Positions 16,870-26,421 of a DNA stretch of 64,000 bases are shown piece after piece (the first letter of the stretch is position 1; every line of letters starts with the position of its first letter). Made by a program: the position numbers and the translations under genes. The DNA lies in the NCBI GenBank assembly GCA_016200895.1, contig JACQDX010000082.1, forward strand, positions 60,977 to 124,976. Direction: 5' to 3'. The notes below the pieces were generated by a model. The model saw only the letters and a list, made by a program, of their open reading frames with translations, was not told where the DNA came from and did no database searches. The DNA is from Burkholderiales bacterium. Its GTDB lineage: Bacteria > Pseudomonadota > Gammaproteobacteria > Burkholderiales > Burkholderiaceae_D.

Positions 16870-18159
16870 AAACAAATTTTTCACACGATTACCAGCAAGT
16901 TGCTTACTCGCTGCTAACACTGACAGGCAGGTCTGCGGCTTGCAAGTTGCGGGCACAGATTCGACCTCATGCACTTGCTCCCCTACAGGTTTGCTACGGG
17001 TACCAACAAAATACAAAAGCACGCCCAGCAAGGCAGCCGAGATCAATACCCAGAACATGACATCGCTATGAAAATGCGCCAACAGAAAACCGCAGATGAC
17101 AGGATTAAGTGCCGCCCCGAACATGGCCAGGCTTTGCGCCCCATAATAACTGCCGCGCTTGTCGGCGGGCGCGATCATGTCGATGAACATGTATTCGCAA
17201 GGGATGACAATGACCTCGCCAACGGTGAAAGCCAGCGTTGCCACCACCCAGCTTAGCGAACTGCTGGCATGCATGAAGCCCAGCAAACCTATGGCATATA
17301 ACATGGCACCCAGACTGACCCAGCGGAACAGGTATTTTTGTTGCATGAGTTTGCCTACCGGATATTGCAAGACCACCACTGTCACCGCATTGGTGATGAG
17401 AATAAATGGCAGCAATTGCGCAGTTGCCTGCGTGCCCTGGCTGACGATCAGGTATTGCGACAAGTAACCGGAGACAAAGCGCCCAAATACAAAGGAAGTC
17501 AGCACACTGCCCATGGTGAACAGAACCAGGCGGCGGTCTGTGCGCAACACACGCATGGTCGCCTTGAAGCCTGCCGGACTGGCTTTGGATTCAGAACTTG
17601 TCTTGGCTGTTGCAGCCGACCTGCCCAGTACCTGCGATGCCAGCAAAGAGAAGCCTGCCGCCAGCCACAATGGTGCTGATATCTTGATAGCAAACAACCA
17701 TGCACCCAGAACAGGACCCAGAGCAAAAGCCACATTGATCAGGGTGTAGTTGAGGGCGAATGCTTTTGGCCTTTGATCTGGTGGCAATAAATCAGCCAGC
17801 ATGGCTTTCAGGGAAATGCCGCGTAAGGTCAGTGCAGACTCTATACACATCAATGCCAGCAAGGCGGTAAATGCATTTGGTGCAATCGTCAGCGACGCAG
17901 TACACATGGCGACCACCACACCCGCCAGCTTCATAAGTAAATTCTTGCTAACCCGGTCTGCCAGATAACCTGCATACAGGCTGAACAAAGTAGAAAAGAA
18001 AATGCTGCCACCCAGCACCCAGCCTATGACTTGCGGGTTGAGGCTCAGATGCTCATTCAGGTACAGTGCCATGAAAGGCAGGGCCACTGCGCGTCCCATG
18101 ACAAAGACAAAAGAACTGAATAAAAGCCGTATCACGGTAGCGGGAAAGCGGGACATCAT
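16858..18159 (-). CDS. MFS transporter
   Basis: 433 residues with about 12 transmembrane segments. MMSRFPATVIRLLFSSFVFV starts helix 1, and YAGYLADRVSKN is the loop 2-3 motif. The overall look is of an MdtH-like or sugar-efflux MFS protein. I chose the double ATG at 18159/18156, preceded by AAGGAAG; a longer frame to 18231 lacks a convincing start. Divergent from an SgrR-type regulator with about 140 bases between, which recalls the sgrR/setA arrangement of enterobacteria. Substrate unknown. Its 3' end lies in a tandem repeat. Confidence 0.85.
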   Translation of the reverse strand: MMSRFPATVIRLLFSSFVFVMGRAVALPFMALYLNEHLSLNPQVIGWVLGGSIFFSTLFSLYAGYLADRVSKNLLMKLAGVVVAMCTASLTIAPNAFTALLALMCIESALTLRGISLKAMLADLLPPDQRPKAFALNYTLINVAFALGPVLGAWLFAIKISAPLWLAAGFSLLASQVLGRSAATAKTSSESKASPAGFKATMRVLRTDRRLVLFTMGSVLTSFVFGRFVSGYLSQYLIVSQGTQATAQLLPFILITNAVTVVVLQYPVGKLMQQKYLFRWVSLGAMLYAIGLLGFMHASSSLSWVVATLAFTVGEVIVIPCEYMFIDMIAPADKRGSYYGAQSLAMFGAALNPVICGFLLAHFHSDVMFWVLISAALLGVLLYFVGTRSKPVGEQVHEVESVPATCKPQTCLSVLAASKQLAGNRVKNLFPLS

Positions 18160-18298
18160 CTTCCTTTTAAAGTCATTCAAACAGCAAGCGTCTGTTGATA
18201 TGGATGAGTATCTACAAAAAAGCAGAAACAAAAAATGGATATAATTTAAAAAAATTTTTCCTCTTTTATGCCTTCGTTATCGGGATAGACTATTCGCC

Positions 18299-19984
18299 AT
18301 GAAACTGCTCGACCAATACCGCAAACTGCATGCCTTCTTGCAGCATCATGAACAGCAGCCCGGCCTGCCAGCGCTGGCACTGGCCATGCATTGCAGTGAA
18401 CGCAATATGCGCAATCTGTTAGCGAAAATGCAGCAGCGTGGCTGGCTGGATTGGCAGGCCGGACGCGGACGTGGCAATCATTCGCAGCTTGAGTTCTTGC
18501 AAACCCCAGATAGTCTGGCGCTGGATCATCTGTCGCAGTTTCTGGCGCGTGGAGATCTGGAACAGGCTTTTGCCAGCCTTGATGACAACCAGCGCCAGCA
18601 ACTGGCAACGCGTCTGCCTGATTATCTTGGTATGCCGGACAGTGCCTGCCGTAGCTTGCGCATGCCCCTGTTCCGCACGGTAGAAAGCCTGGACCCTTTG
18701 AAAGTCTATGGTCGTCTGGAAGCGCATCTGGTGCGGCAAATCTTCTCGCGCCTGACGACCTTTGATCATGAGCAAAATGCCTTGCGCCCAGCCATCGCCC
18801 ATCACTGGGAAAGCGAACAGAATGGCAGCGTCTGGCATTTCTGGTTGCGGCCTGGATTGAGCTTTCATGATGGTGCTGAACTGGGCACAGAAGATGTCAA
18901 AGCCAGCTTTTTACGTCTGCGTGATGAGTCAGCGATTTATCAACGCCTATACCGTCACCTGCAACATGTAGAAACTGGCCCCAGTCAGCGCGTGAGTTTT
19001 TATCTGGATCATCCTGACCAGTTGTGGCCAAATTGCCTGGCCACCGCCAATTCATCCATCGTGCCACGACAGCGTGCGCCAGACTTTGCACGCTTCCCGG
19101 TTGGTAGCGGTGCTTTTCGCGTGATACGCAACAATACCTATCAGCTGACCTTGCAGGCTTTCAAGGATTATTACCGCGAACGTCCTTTGCTTGATGAAAT
19201 AGATTTGTGGATGTTGCCACCACCATCCGGCCCATCGGGATTTGATTTGCAGTTTGGTTATGCCAATCAGGATTGCTCAAAAAAACAAACCATCGCTGGG
19301 GCAGAATCCGGTTGCACTTACATCATCTGCAATTCTTCACGCAGCTTCTTTAAAACTGCCGAGCAAAGGCTGGCACTGGCAGACTGGCTCGCACCTGAGA
19401 CCCTGTTTGACCCGGAAGAACGCAGCAGAAAACCGGCATCAGGCTTGCTGGCGATCTGGAAGCACCGCACCGCCAAAAAACCGAAATGCAGCAACTTCAA
19501 AGCTGGCAGCAAATTGCGCATGGTCAGTGGTCAAACACCTGAAATGCTGAGCCTGGCGCAAGCCGTCAAGCACAGGCTGGAGGCAGGTGGCATCACCGTT
19601 AACTGGACCAGCCTGCCCTATGATCAACTTCTTGCGCGCGACTGGATGAGAGATGCCGACCTTGTCGTGACCCGTGAAGTCATGCACGATGATCAGGATT
19701 TTGGTTGCTACGAATGGTTTGTTGCCGACAGTGTATTCCGCCGCTGGATGCCCGCCAGTGCACTGAAGCCCCTGGATGCTGACTTGATGAAAATCAAGGA
19801 ACTGACAGACAGCAAACGCCGCATGCTGGCTTATGCACGCATAGGTAAGCGTCTGGTCAAAGAAGGCTGGATGATACCGGTCTCGCATGAAAACCAGCAA
19901 GTCAGCATCGCCCCGCATGTGGCGGGGGTGAGGATGACACCGTTTGGTTTTGTGTCCTTCAATGAGCTGTGGCTAAAGCATTAG
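18299..19984 (+). CDS. SgrR-type transcriptional regulator with a solute-binding-protein domain
   Basis: 561 residues. The N-terminal 110 residues hold a winged helix-turn-helix (MHCSERNMRNLLAKMQQRGWLDWQAGRG). From about 125 the protein resembles family 5 periplasmic solute-binding proteins (SRLTTFD, HWESEQNGSVWHFWLRPGLSFHDG, TEDVKASFLRLRD) but has no signal peptide, so it senses a small molecule in the cytoplasm. E. coli SgrR has this architecture and controls the glucose-phosphate stress sRNA SgrS; I see no SgrS-like RNA here. It probably regulates the divergent MFS gene. Confidence 0.87.
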   Translation: MKLLDQYRKLHAFLQHHEQQPGLPALALAMHCSERNMRNLLAKMQQRGWLDWQAGRGRGNHSQLEFLQTPDSLALDHLSQFLARGDLEQAFASLDDNQRQQLATRLPDYLGMPDSACRSLRMPLFRTVESLDPLKVYGRLEAHLVRQIFSRLTTFDHEQNALRPAIAHHWESEQNGSVWHFWLRPGLSFHDGAELGTEDVKASFLRLRDESAIYQRLYRHLQHVETGPSQRVSFYLDHPDQLWPNCLATANSSIVPRQRAPDFARFPVGSGAFRVIRNNTYQLTLQAFKDYYRERPLLDEIDLWMLPPPSGPSGFDLQFGYANQDCSKKQTIAGAESGCTYIICNSSRSFFKTAEQRLALADWLAPETLFDPEERSRKPASGLLAIWKHRTAKKPKCSNFKAGSKLRMVSGQTPEMLSLAQAVKHRLEAGGITVNWTSLPYDQLLARDWMRDADLVVTREVMHDDQDFGCYEWFVADSVFRRWMPASALKPLDADLMKIKELTDSKRRMLAYARIGKRLVKEGWMIPVSHENQQVSIAPHVAGVRMTPFGFVSFNELWLKH

Positions 19985-20068
19985 CACTCGCATCGATCCT
20001 TTTTGAAGACAGCAAAGAATTTGTTTTCTACGGTAAGATGCTGATCCAATCCCTCTTTGTTTGCCCGC

Positions 20069-21454
20069 ATGAAAACCCGTATCCACACTGAAGCCGCCGC
20101 CCTCTGGACTATTGCCTGGCCTGTCCTGATAGGGCAACTTGCCACCGTAGGCATGAGCGTGGCCGACGTTGCCATGACTGGCCACCTGAGTGCGAACGAT
20201 CTTGCTGCAGTTTCACTGGGTGCGAATGTCTGGGTGATTATACTGGTCAGCGTGATGGGTATCATGATGGCGGTGAATACCGTGATTGCCCATGAAGTCG
20301 GTGCAGAAAATCATGAACGCGTACCGCATATGGTGCGCCAGGCTTTGTGGCTGGGACTGGGCGTGGGACTGGTGGGATGTGTGTTGCTGAATATCGCCAC
20401 GCTGGTTTTCAATTACCTGCAACTGGACCCGGCCATCAATGCCAAGGCTTCGCAGTTTGTACATGTCATCAGCCTGGGTATGCCTGCATTTGCCATGTAC
20501 CGCGCCCTGTATGGTTACACCACCAGCCTGAACCAGACCAAGCCTGTGATGGTGATTGCGCTGGGTGGCCTGGCTTTTAATATCATCATCAACTGGCTGT
20601 TTATTTACGGCCACCTGGGTTTCCCCAAGCTGGGCTCTACCGGCTGTGCAATGGCTACCGGCATGGGCCTGTGGCTGATGCTGGGGGCAATGCTATTCTG
20701 GATGCGGCGTGCCGAAGCCTACAAAGAGACTTTCCCCTTCAGCCATTATGAGGCACCGAACTGGTCAGAAATCCGTTCCACCCTGCGCCTGGGCTTGCCT
20801 ATAGGCGTCACGTATTTTGCTGAAGTCTCAGCCTTCGGCGCTGTCGGCTTGCTGATCGCCCGCTTTGGCGTGGTGCCGGTATCGGCTAACCAGATCGCCC
20901 TGAATTTTTCATCACTGGTGTTCATGGTGCCGCTCAGTCTGGGCATTGCCCTGACCACGCGGGTCGGGCAAACCCTGGGTGAAGGCGACCCGGAACGGGC
21001 ACGCTTTATCTCATGGACAGGCTATGCACTGTCAACCAGCTTTGCCGTCATATCGGCGCTGGGCATCATGATCTTCCGCGACCTGGTGGCGGCAGCCTAT
21101 ACCTCTGACCCGGCAGTACAGGCGATGGCATCTGAATTGCTGTTGTATGCAGCAATCTTCCAGTTGTCTGATGCCGCGCAGGTCACCGCATCTTGCGCCA
21201 TACGCGGCTACAAAGTCACGCGCACACCGATGCTGATACACCTGATGGCTTTTTATGGTTTTGCCCTGCCCATAGGTTGTGTGCTGGGTCTGGCACCGGC
21301 GTGGTTGCCATGGCAGCCTGAACAGCCGATGGCAGCGCGCGGCTTCTGGATAGGCCTGGTACTCGGCCTGACTATTGCCGGTATCATGCTGACTGGCTTA
21401 TTGCATAAACTCAGCCAGCGCAGGATCATGCAAGCTGCTGGTACAAGCCGGTAA
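20069..21454 (+). CDS. MATE-family multidrug efflux transporter
   Basis: 461 residues with 12 predicted transmembrane helices. TEAAALWTIAWPVLIGQLAT and VADVAMTGHLSANDLAAVSLG are the NorM-type start of MATE exporters, which expel cationic drugs using H+ or Na+ gradients. The ATG at 20069 is preferred over a TTG at 20057 because the family begins shortly before the first helix. The 3' end overlaps the convergent PilJ-N gene by 29 bases. Confidence 0.93.
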   Translation: MKTRIHTEAAALWTIAWPVLIGQLATVGMSVADVAMTGHLSANDLAAVSLGANVWVIILVSVMGIMMAVNTVIAHEVGAENHERVPHMVRQALWLGLGVGLVGCVLLNIATLVFNYLQLDPAINAKASQFVHVISLGMPAFAMYRALYGYTTSLNQTKPVMVIALGGLAFNIIINWLFIYGHLGFPKLGSTGCAMATGMGLWLMLGAMLFWMRRAEAYKETFPFSHYEAPNWSEIRSTLRLGLPIGVTYFAEVSAFGAVGLLIARFGVVPVSANQIALNFSSLVFMVPLSLGIALTTRVGQTLGEGDPERARFISWTGYALSTSFAVISALGIMIFRDLVAAAYTSDPAVQAMASELLLYAAIFQLSDAAQVTASCAIRGYKVTRTPMLIHLMAFYGFALPIGCVLGLAPAWLPWQPEQPMAARGFWIGLVLGLTIAGIMLTGLLHKLSQRRIMQAAGTSR

Positions 21455-22220
21455 TACCATCCATGGTACTGAGTATGCGTTCGCTGGTGGTGGCAACGTT
21501 GATAGCGTACTGACGGGCATTTTTGGGTTCACTGATCTTGCGCAAGGCATCATCAAAAAACATCCATTGCTGCTGCGCCAGTGCCAGCTCTTCACGTATG
21601 CGCGGGGTATTCGATGTTGCTGCCTGCAGGGTAGTCATGCCAGCAACAAAGTCCTTGCGCGCTGCTTCCAGCTTGACCATCACATCCGGTGGTGCCACAC
21701 CCCATTGCTGAGCCTGGTAAAACTTTGCCATTCTTTGCGAAAGCATGCGCTGTCTGCCTGAGATATTCACCAATTGTCCCATAGCCGTGCCTGAATAAGT
21801 TTCCAGTTGTACCGTGGCCTTGTGGGCGATGCTCAAGACATCTTCATTGAGCACCATGATGATGCGTGCATCTTGCTGATTGGGCTGTTTTTCTAACAGA
21901 ACTTTTTTATATCCCAGCCAGTTCTTTTCCATTTCAGACAGCAACTGCTTGTTATCATTGGTGGGGGCAAAAGTTTTCAGCTCGGCCAGTTGCTTGTCAA
22001 AACTCGCCAGGGATGCATCAAGTATCTTGCGCGACTGCTCAACCTCAACACCCTGCCCCAGTTGCAAATAAGCCTTGGCCAGACGCTGTGACAACATGCG
22101 CTGACGACCGGATTTATTGATCGCCTCATTCAAGCTGATGACTTGCGCAATCGCATAAGAAAGCACTGCAAGATTACCCACCGTCAACACTGCCCTGCCA
22201 ATAAATCCACGTCTGTCCAT
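21426..22220 (-). CDS. Protein with two PilJ-type (type IV pili MCP) N-terminal sensory domains
   Basis: 264 residues. It starts MDRRGFIGRAVLTVGNLAVL, a twin-arginine-like motif plus a hydrophobic helix, so it is exported or membrane-anchored. Two copies of the PilJ-N/NIT-like signature follow: NKSGRQRMLSQRLAKAYLQ near 33 and NISGRQRMLSQRMAKFYQAQ near 150. There is no HAMP, methyl-accepting or kinase domain, so this is a stand-alone sensor domain pair. Ligand unknown; such domains in related sensors can bind nitrate or nitrite, but the residues cannot be assigned here. Convergent 29-base overlap with the MATE gene. Confidence 0.8.
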   Translation of the reverse strand: MDRRGFIGRAVLTVGNLAVLSYAIAQVISLNEAINKSGRQRMLSQRLAKAYLQLGQGVEVEQSRKILDASLASFDKQLAELKTFAPTNDNKQLLSEMEKNWLGYKKVLLEKQPNQQDARIIMVLNEDVLSIAHKATVQLETYSGTAMGQLVNISGRQRMLSQRMAKFYQAQQWGVAPPDVMVKLEAARKDFVAGMTTLQAATSNTPRIREELALAQQQWMFFDDALRKISEPKNARQYAINVATTSERILSTMDGITGLYQQLA

Positions 22221-22473
22221 GTCTTGCTCCTGAATAATTGTTGGAATTAATATTCACAAAGCAAACTTCATACCTGTATTTTTAAAGAAAACTGCCCCAA
22301 AATAAGGCGAACCTCATTTAATGAATGCTTTGAACATTGCCCCCTCCTGTCGCGCTGCCTGAATTATTAGCAAGATTTTCCGGCTTTATTCCCAGTATCG
22401 TGACCAGATTCAGTCTGAAGGCCGTGCTTTCCGGTAAAATAGCGGGTTAATCAAATCCAACTGGCAAAAAATC

Positions 22474-23565
22474 ATGAGTCTCCAATGCGGCATCGTCGGC
22501 CTGCCTAACGTCGGCAAATCCACACTGTTCAATGCGCTGACCAAAGCAGGCATACCGGCAGAAAATTATCCTTTCTGCACGATAGAGCCAAATGTGGGCG
22601 TAGTTGAGGTACCTGATCCGCGCCTGAAACAACTGTCAGACATCGTCAAGCCTGAGCGCATCCAGAACGCCATCGTTGAATTTGTCGATATCGCCGGTCT
22701 GGTAGCCGGTGCATCCAAAGGTGAAGGCCTGGGCAATCAGTTCCTCGCACACATCCGCGAAACTGATGCCATCGTCAACGTGGTGCGCTGCTTTGAAGAT
22801 GACAATGTCATCCACGTGGCTGGCAAAGTCAGCCCGCTGGATGATATTGAAGTTATCCAGACAGAATTGGCACTGGCCGATATGGGCACAGTAGAAAAAG
22901 CCATCCATCGCGAAAACAAGAAAGCCCGTTCTGGCGATAAAGATGCGGCCAAACTGGTCGCCGTACTGGAACGCATCATGCCTGCCCTGAACGATGCCAA
23001 GCCTGTGCGTGCACTGGGCCTGGATGCAGAAGAAATGCTACTCATCAAGCCACTATGCCTGATCACTGCCAAACCGGCCATGTATGTAGCCAACGTGTCA
23101 GATCATGGTTTCACCAATAACCCATTGCTGGATCAATTGACGACCTATGCAAATTCACAAAATGCCCCTATCGTGGCAATTTGCGCTTCCATAGAATCTG
23201 AGATCGCCGATCTGGACGACGCCGACAAAGCCGATTTCCTGGCCGACATGGGCATGCAAGAACCTGGCCTTGATCGCCTGATACGCGCTGCCTTCAAATT
23301 GCTGGGCCTGCAAACTTATTTCACCGCTGGTGTTAAAGAAGTGCGCGCCTGGACCATCCACGTTGGCGACACAGCACCGCAAGCAGCCGGCGTCATCCAT
23401 ACCGACTTTGAACGCGGCTTCATCCGCGCCCAGACCATCGCATTTGATGATTACATCACATACAAGGGCGAATCCGGCGCCAAGGAAGCAGGCAAGATGC
23501 GCGCTGAGGGCAAGGAATATGTGGTCAAGGATGGTGATGTGCTGAATTTCTTGTTTAACGTCTAA
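22474..23565 (+). CDS. ychF: Ribosome-associated redox-regulated ATPase YchF
   Basis: 363 residues, the usual length. [18 protein letters not shown] is the Walker A of Obg-like GTPase-fold proteins. The G3 region is [20 protein letters not shown]. The C-terminal TGS domain contains [24 protein letters not shown] residues and ends [11 protein letters not shown]. YchF prefers ATP and associates with ribosomes. A terminator follows 45 bases after the stop. Confidence 0.97.
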   Translation: MSLQCGIVGLPNVGKSTLFNALTKAGIPAENYPFCTIEPNVGVVEVPDPRLKQLSDIVKPERIQNAIVEFVDIAGLVAGASKGEGLGNQFLAHIRETDAIVNVVRCFEDDNVIHVAGKVSPLDDIEVIQTELALADMGTVEKAIHRENKKARSGDKDAAKLVAVLERIMPALNDAKPVRALGLDAEEMLLIKPLCLITAKPAMYVANVSDHGFTNNPLLDQLTTYANSQNAPIVAICASIESEIADLDDADKADFLADMGMQEPGLDRLIRAAFKLLGLQTYFTAGVKEVRAWTIHVGDTAPQAAGVIHTDFERGFIRAQTIAFDDYITYKGESGAKEAGKMRAEGKEYVVKDGDVLNFLFNV

Positions 23566-23610
23566 ATAAGATTTAAAAGAATCTGGCCAGCGTCAGAAAA
23601 TCCCACAAAA

Positions 23611-23635
23611 AGCCGCGACATTCGCGGCTTTTTTG
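23611..23635 (+). terminator. Intrinsic terminator after ychF
   Basis: Stem AGCCGCGA (23611-23618), 3-base loop, TCGCGGCT (23622-23629) and a run of T. Confidence 0.9.
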
Positions 23636-23762
23636 CTTCCTTTGTTGCCCTTGCGTCTGAGATGTAATACTTTAAGTACTTCGCTGCCCAGCGTCGCTAT
23701 CCACCTCGCGGAGAAAATTTGCCTGACAAGTATCCATGCCCTGCCACTTATGCGAGCCAGAC

Positions 23763-24929
23763 ATGAATCTTGATGTCCGTACTATCATGCTGATGTGGAG
23801 TGGTATTAATCTGCTGGGTGCGGGCATGATGGCGCTCATCAGTTTTCATGCCGACAATGTCAGGGGAGCACGTCAGTGGGCGCTGGGGCATTGCTGTATG
23901 GGCATAGGTATTTTTACCAGCACCCAGATGTCCCCCGAATGGCCTTTGTTGATTATTGCCAGCGTACCTTTCATCGCGGGTTGTGGCTTTGGTCTTCTCT
24001 TTAACGGGATTGAAGCTTTTAAGGGAAAACGCTGCCATTACTGGGTTCCGGTATGGATAGGCGGACAAATGATGCTGCAAAGTCTGTGGCTGGGCATCGT
24101 GCAAGACAATGTCCGCATGGTGGTCACCACCAATTCACTGCTGGTCAGCGCCATATTCGCTGCCTGTGCACTGAGTCTGATCGTCAAAGCCACACAGCCA
24201 CTGAAAACCGCTTACAACCTCGCCGCAGCGTCTTTTTCATTTATTGCCTTGGTGAGTTTTCTCAGGGCTTTGAATATCCTGCTTAAACCAACTGAAGAGA
24301 TTTCCCTGTTTGCGCAGGGTAATGTCAATCCGGTGTTCCTGGTGCTCGGTGGTCTGTCACAACTATCCATCTCGCTGGCGCTGGTTCTGCTGATCACTTT
24401 CCGCCTGGTCAATGATTTACGCGAACAAGCCTCGCATGACAGTCTGACAGGTCTGTTGAACCGCCGCAGTTTCGAAGATGAGTCAAAGCGCTTGCTGGCG
24501 CGCGCCACAAGAACTGGCGAGAGCTTGTCTGTCATCATGATTGACGTGGACTACTTCAAGCGTATCAATGATGTACATGGCCATCAGGCTGGTGATGAAG
24601 TATTGCGTCGTTTGGCGGCGCTGTTGCAGTCTGTAGTCCGCAGTGAAGATTGCCTGGCCCGTTATGGCGGTGAAGAGTTTTGTGTTTTACTCACTGGTAC
24701 TGGCGAGCAAGGTGCCGCACAATTGGCCGAGCGGGTGCGTTTGCTGTATGCAGAATTACAGATCACATGGAAAAATGAGGCCCTGCAAAGTACCCTGAGT
24801 GCTGGCATTGCAGATTCTTTGGGTATCGGTATGGATTTGGCTGCACTGGTAGAGGCTGCAGATCAGGCATTGTACCGGGCTAAAAATGCAGGCCGCAATT
24901 GCATTGCACTGCATTCGGCAGGTAGTTAA
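23763..24929 (+). CDS. Membrane-bound diguanylate cyclase (GGDEF)
   Basis: 388 residues from the ATG at 23763 (an ATG at 23736 would add nine). About seven hydrophobic helices fill residues 5-205. The GGDEF domain (about 225-385) carries DSLTGLLNRRSFE, DVDYFKRINDVHGHQAGDE and the active-site YGGEEF. RSED lies five residues before GGEEF and forms the RxxD inhibitory site, so product feedback by cyclic-di-GMP is expected. Predicted active synthesis of c-di-GMP in response to a membrane signal that cannot be named. Confidence 0.92.
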   Translation: MNLDVRTIMLMWSGINLLGAGMMALISFHADNVRGARQWALGHCCMGIGIFTSTQMSPEWPLLIIASVPFIAGCGFGLLFNGIEAFKGKRCHYWVPVWIGGQMMLQSLWLGIVQDNVRMVVTTNSLLVSAIFAACALSLIVKATQPLKTAYNLAAASFSFIALVSFLRALNILLKPTEEISLFAQGNVNPVFLVLGGLSQLSISLALVLLITFRLVNDLREQASHDSLTGLLNRRSFEDESKRLLARATRTGESLSVIMIDVDYFKRINDVHGHQAGDEVLRRLAALLQSVVRSEDCLARYGGEEFCVLLTGTGEQGAAQLAERVRLLYAELQITWKNEALQSTLSAGIADSLGIGMDLAALVEAADQALYRAKNAGRNCIALHSAGS

Positions 24930-25094
24930 ATGCCCTTGCTTAAGACATGAATTCGCGGGCTGTTTGACTGGAGATACAGATTATCCCGGACATGAAATTC
25001 AAGTTGAATGTGCTGCGCTGAATGCGGGTCAAATCCTAATGAATCGCTTGTGGCAATCCCGGTATATTGCCGGATTAATGAATTTAATTGTTAT

Positions 25095-25122
25095 CAGGCT
25101 CTAAGTCAGGCTCTAAGTCAGG
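25095..25122. repeat. Short tandem repeat, 12-bp unit
   Basis: CAGGCTCTAAGT at 25095-25106 and 25107-25118, then CAGG. It sits between the convergent diguanylate cyclase and LacI genes; the rest of that 230-base gap shows nothing recognisable. Confidence 0.8.
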
Positions 25123-25162
25123 CGAGAGCAATTGAAAATCAATCACGAGTAAAAAGACAATA

Positions 25163-26275
25163 TTATGCGCTGTCGCGTTCGACGATTGAAAAACCTATAT
25201 CCTTGACTTTGTCTGTTGCAGGAATACCATTGACGCGGTCGATGATGAAGCGCGCCGCTAAATTGCCTATGGTCGTACCGTCTATGCGTACACTGGTCAG
25301 TGGCGGATCAAGGTCTTTTGAAAATTCCTGGTCACCCAAGCCTACCACTGCCAGTTGTGCAGGTATGGCAATGCCCATCGCATGGGCTTCTATGATGACT
25401 CCCAGGGCCATCATGTCCGAACTGCAGAAAATCGCATCAATAGCAGGATCATTTTCCAGCAAGCTACGCAGGCCACTGCGCCCACTCCCCAGAGTAGTCG
25501 GGGCCTTGACTATGCACGTAGCAACTTCAGTCGCACCTGCCTGTCCCATCCCCATAGCCAAGGCTGCATCGGAAAACGCCTTGTTGCGACGGGCTGCGCG
25601 TTCATCATTGGCACTGATGGTGGCCACGCGCTCGCGCCCCCGACTATGCAGATATTTCGCCACTGCCTCACCGATTTTTTCGTGCGAAAAGCCGACCAGC
25701 ATATCAATTGGGGTAGGTGTCAAATCCCAGGTTTCCACTACCGGGATACCGCTGGCAAGTAAACGTTTACGACCCAATTCTGAACGCATGATGCCGGTCA
25801 GGATGACACCATCAGGACGACGTCCTATGATGGCTTCAAGCAAAACATCTTCCCTTGAATTTTCATAACCTGCCTGGCCCAGCATCAATTGATAACCTTC
25901 GTCTGCCAGTGATTTGGTGAGAGACTGCACCATCTCCAAAAATACCGAGCCGGTAATGGTCGGCACAACAGCCGCAACGAGTCGGCTTTTTTTGGACGCC
26001 AGTCCACCTGCGAGCAAATTGGGAACATAGCCAGTACGTTCAACTGCTTCACGTACACGTGCCAAAACTGCTGAAGATACTGTATCAGGGGTATTCAAAG
26101 CCCGTGAAGCAGTAATCGGCGCTACATTGGCAAGTTTTGCCACGTCGCTCAAGGTGAAGCCACCGCTGGAGCGACGACTACGGCGCACTGTCTCAGCCGG
26201 AAGCAGGTCCGTTACAAGCTCTTCAGTTGTAGTATCAAGTTTGGCTGTCGCGGTCTTCGATGGCTTGTTTTTCAT
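25163..26275 (-). CDS. LacI-family transcriptional regulator (GntR-like)
   Basis: 370 residues. A lysine/threonine-rich extension of about 38 residues precedes the helix-turn-helix and hinge (FTLSDVAKLANVAPITASRALN, then RVREAVERTGYVPNLLAGGLAS). The periplasmic-binding-protein-like sensor domain follows with DGVILTG and DAIFCSSDMMALG. Sequence flavour is close to gluconate/sugar-acid repressors, but no sugar gene is adjacent, so the target is probably elsewhere. The downstream gap to the diguanylate cyclase holds only a short tandem repeat. Confidence 0.9.
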   Translation of the reverse strand: MKNKPSKTATAKLDTTTEELVTDLLPAETVRRSRRSSGGFTLSDVAKLANVAPITASRALNTPDTVSSAVLARVREAVERTGYVPNLLAGGLASKKSRLVAAVVPTITGSVFLEMVQSLTKSLADEGYQLMLGQAGYENSREDVLLEAIIGRRPDGVILTGIMRSELGRKRLLASGIPVVETWDLTPTPIDMLVGFSHEKIGEAVAKYLHSRGRERVATISANDERAARRNKAFSDAALAMGMGQAGATEVATCIVKAPTTLGSGRSGLRSLLENDPAIDAIFCSSDMMALGVIIEAHAMGIAIPAQLAVVGLGDQEFSKDLDPPLTSVRIDGTTIGNLAARFIIDRVNGIPATDKVKDIGFSIVERDSA

Positions 26276-26365
26276 TCATAAATTATAGCATTGCACATTC
26301 AGTCAGCCATATGCCAACTGCGACGCCCATGTTATCGTGGTTACTGAATACCCTGTTCAAATCAA

Positions 26366-26395
26366 AAAGCCCGAATGCAATGCAATCCGGGCTTT
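26366..26395 (-). terminator. Intrinsic terminator after the isochorismatase-type gene
   Basis: Stem AAAGCCCG (26366-26373) with CGGGCTTT (26388-26395). It lies between the stop at 26422 and the lacI start at 26275; on the minus strand it is followed by TTGAT. Confidence 0.65.
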
Positions 26396-26421
26396 GTCAT
26401 ACAAGCTTAGAAATCCTGAGC

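Noticed and set aside
23640..23740. Possible fourth copy of the ~100-bp palindrome family (contains AATACTTTAAGTACTTCGC).
   Set aside because: The central block looks similar, but the outer GCAAAATT/TTTTGCG arms and the pairing are missing; at best a decayed fragment.
25008..25868. A 286-codon open frame on the plus strand opposite the LacI gene.
   Set aside because: Serine/arginine-rich translation with no motif, antisense to a clear LacI protein.
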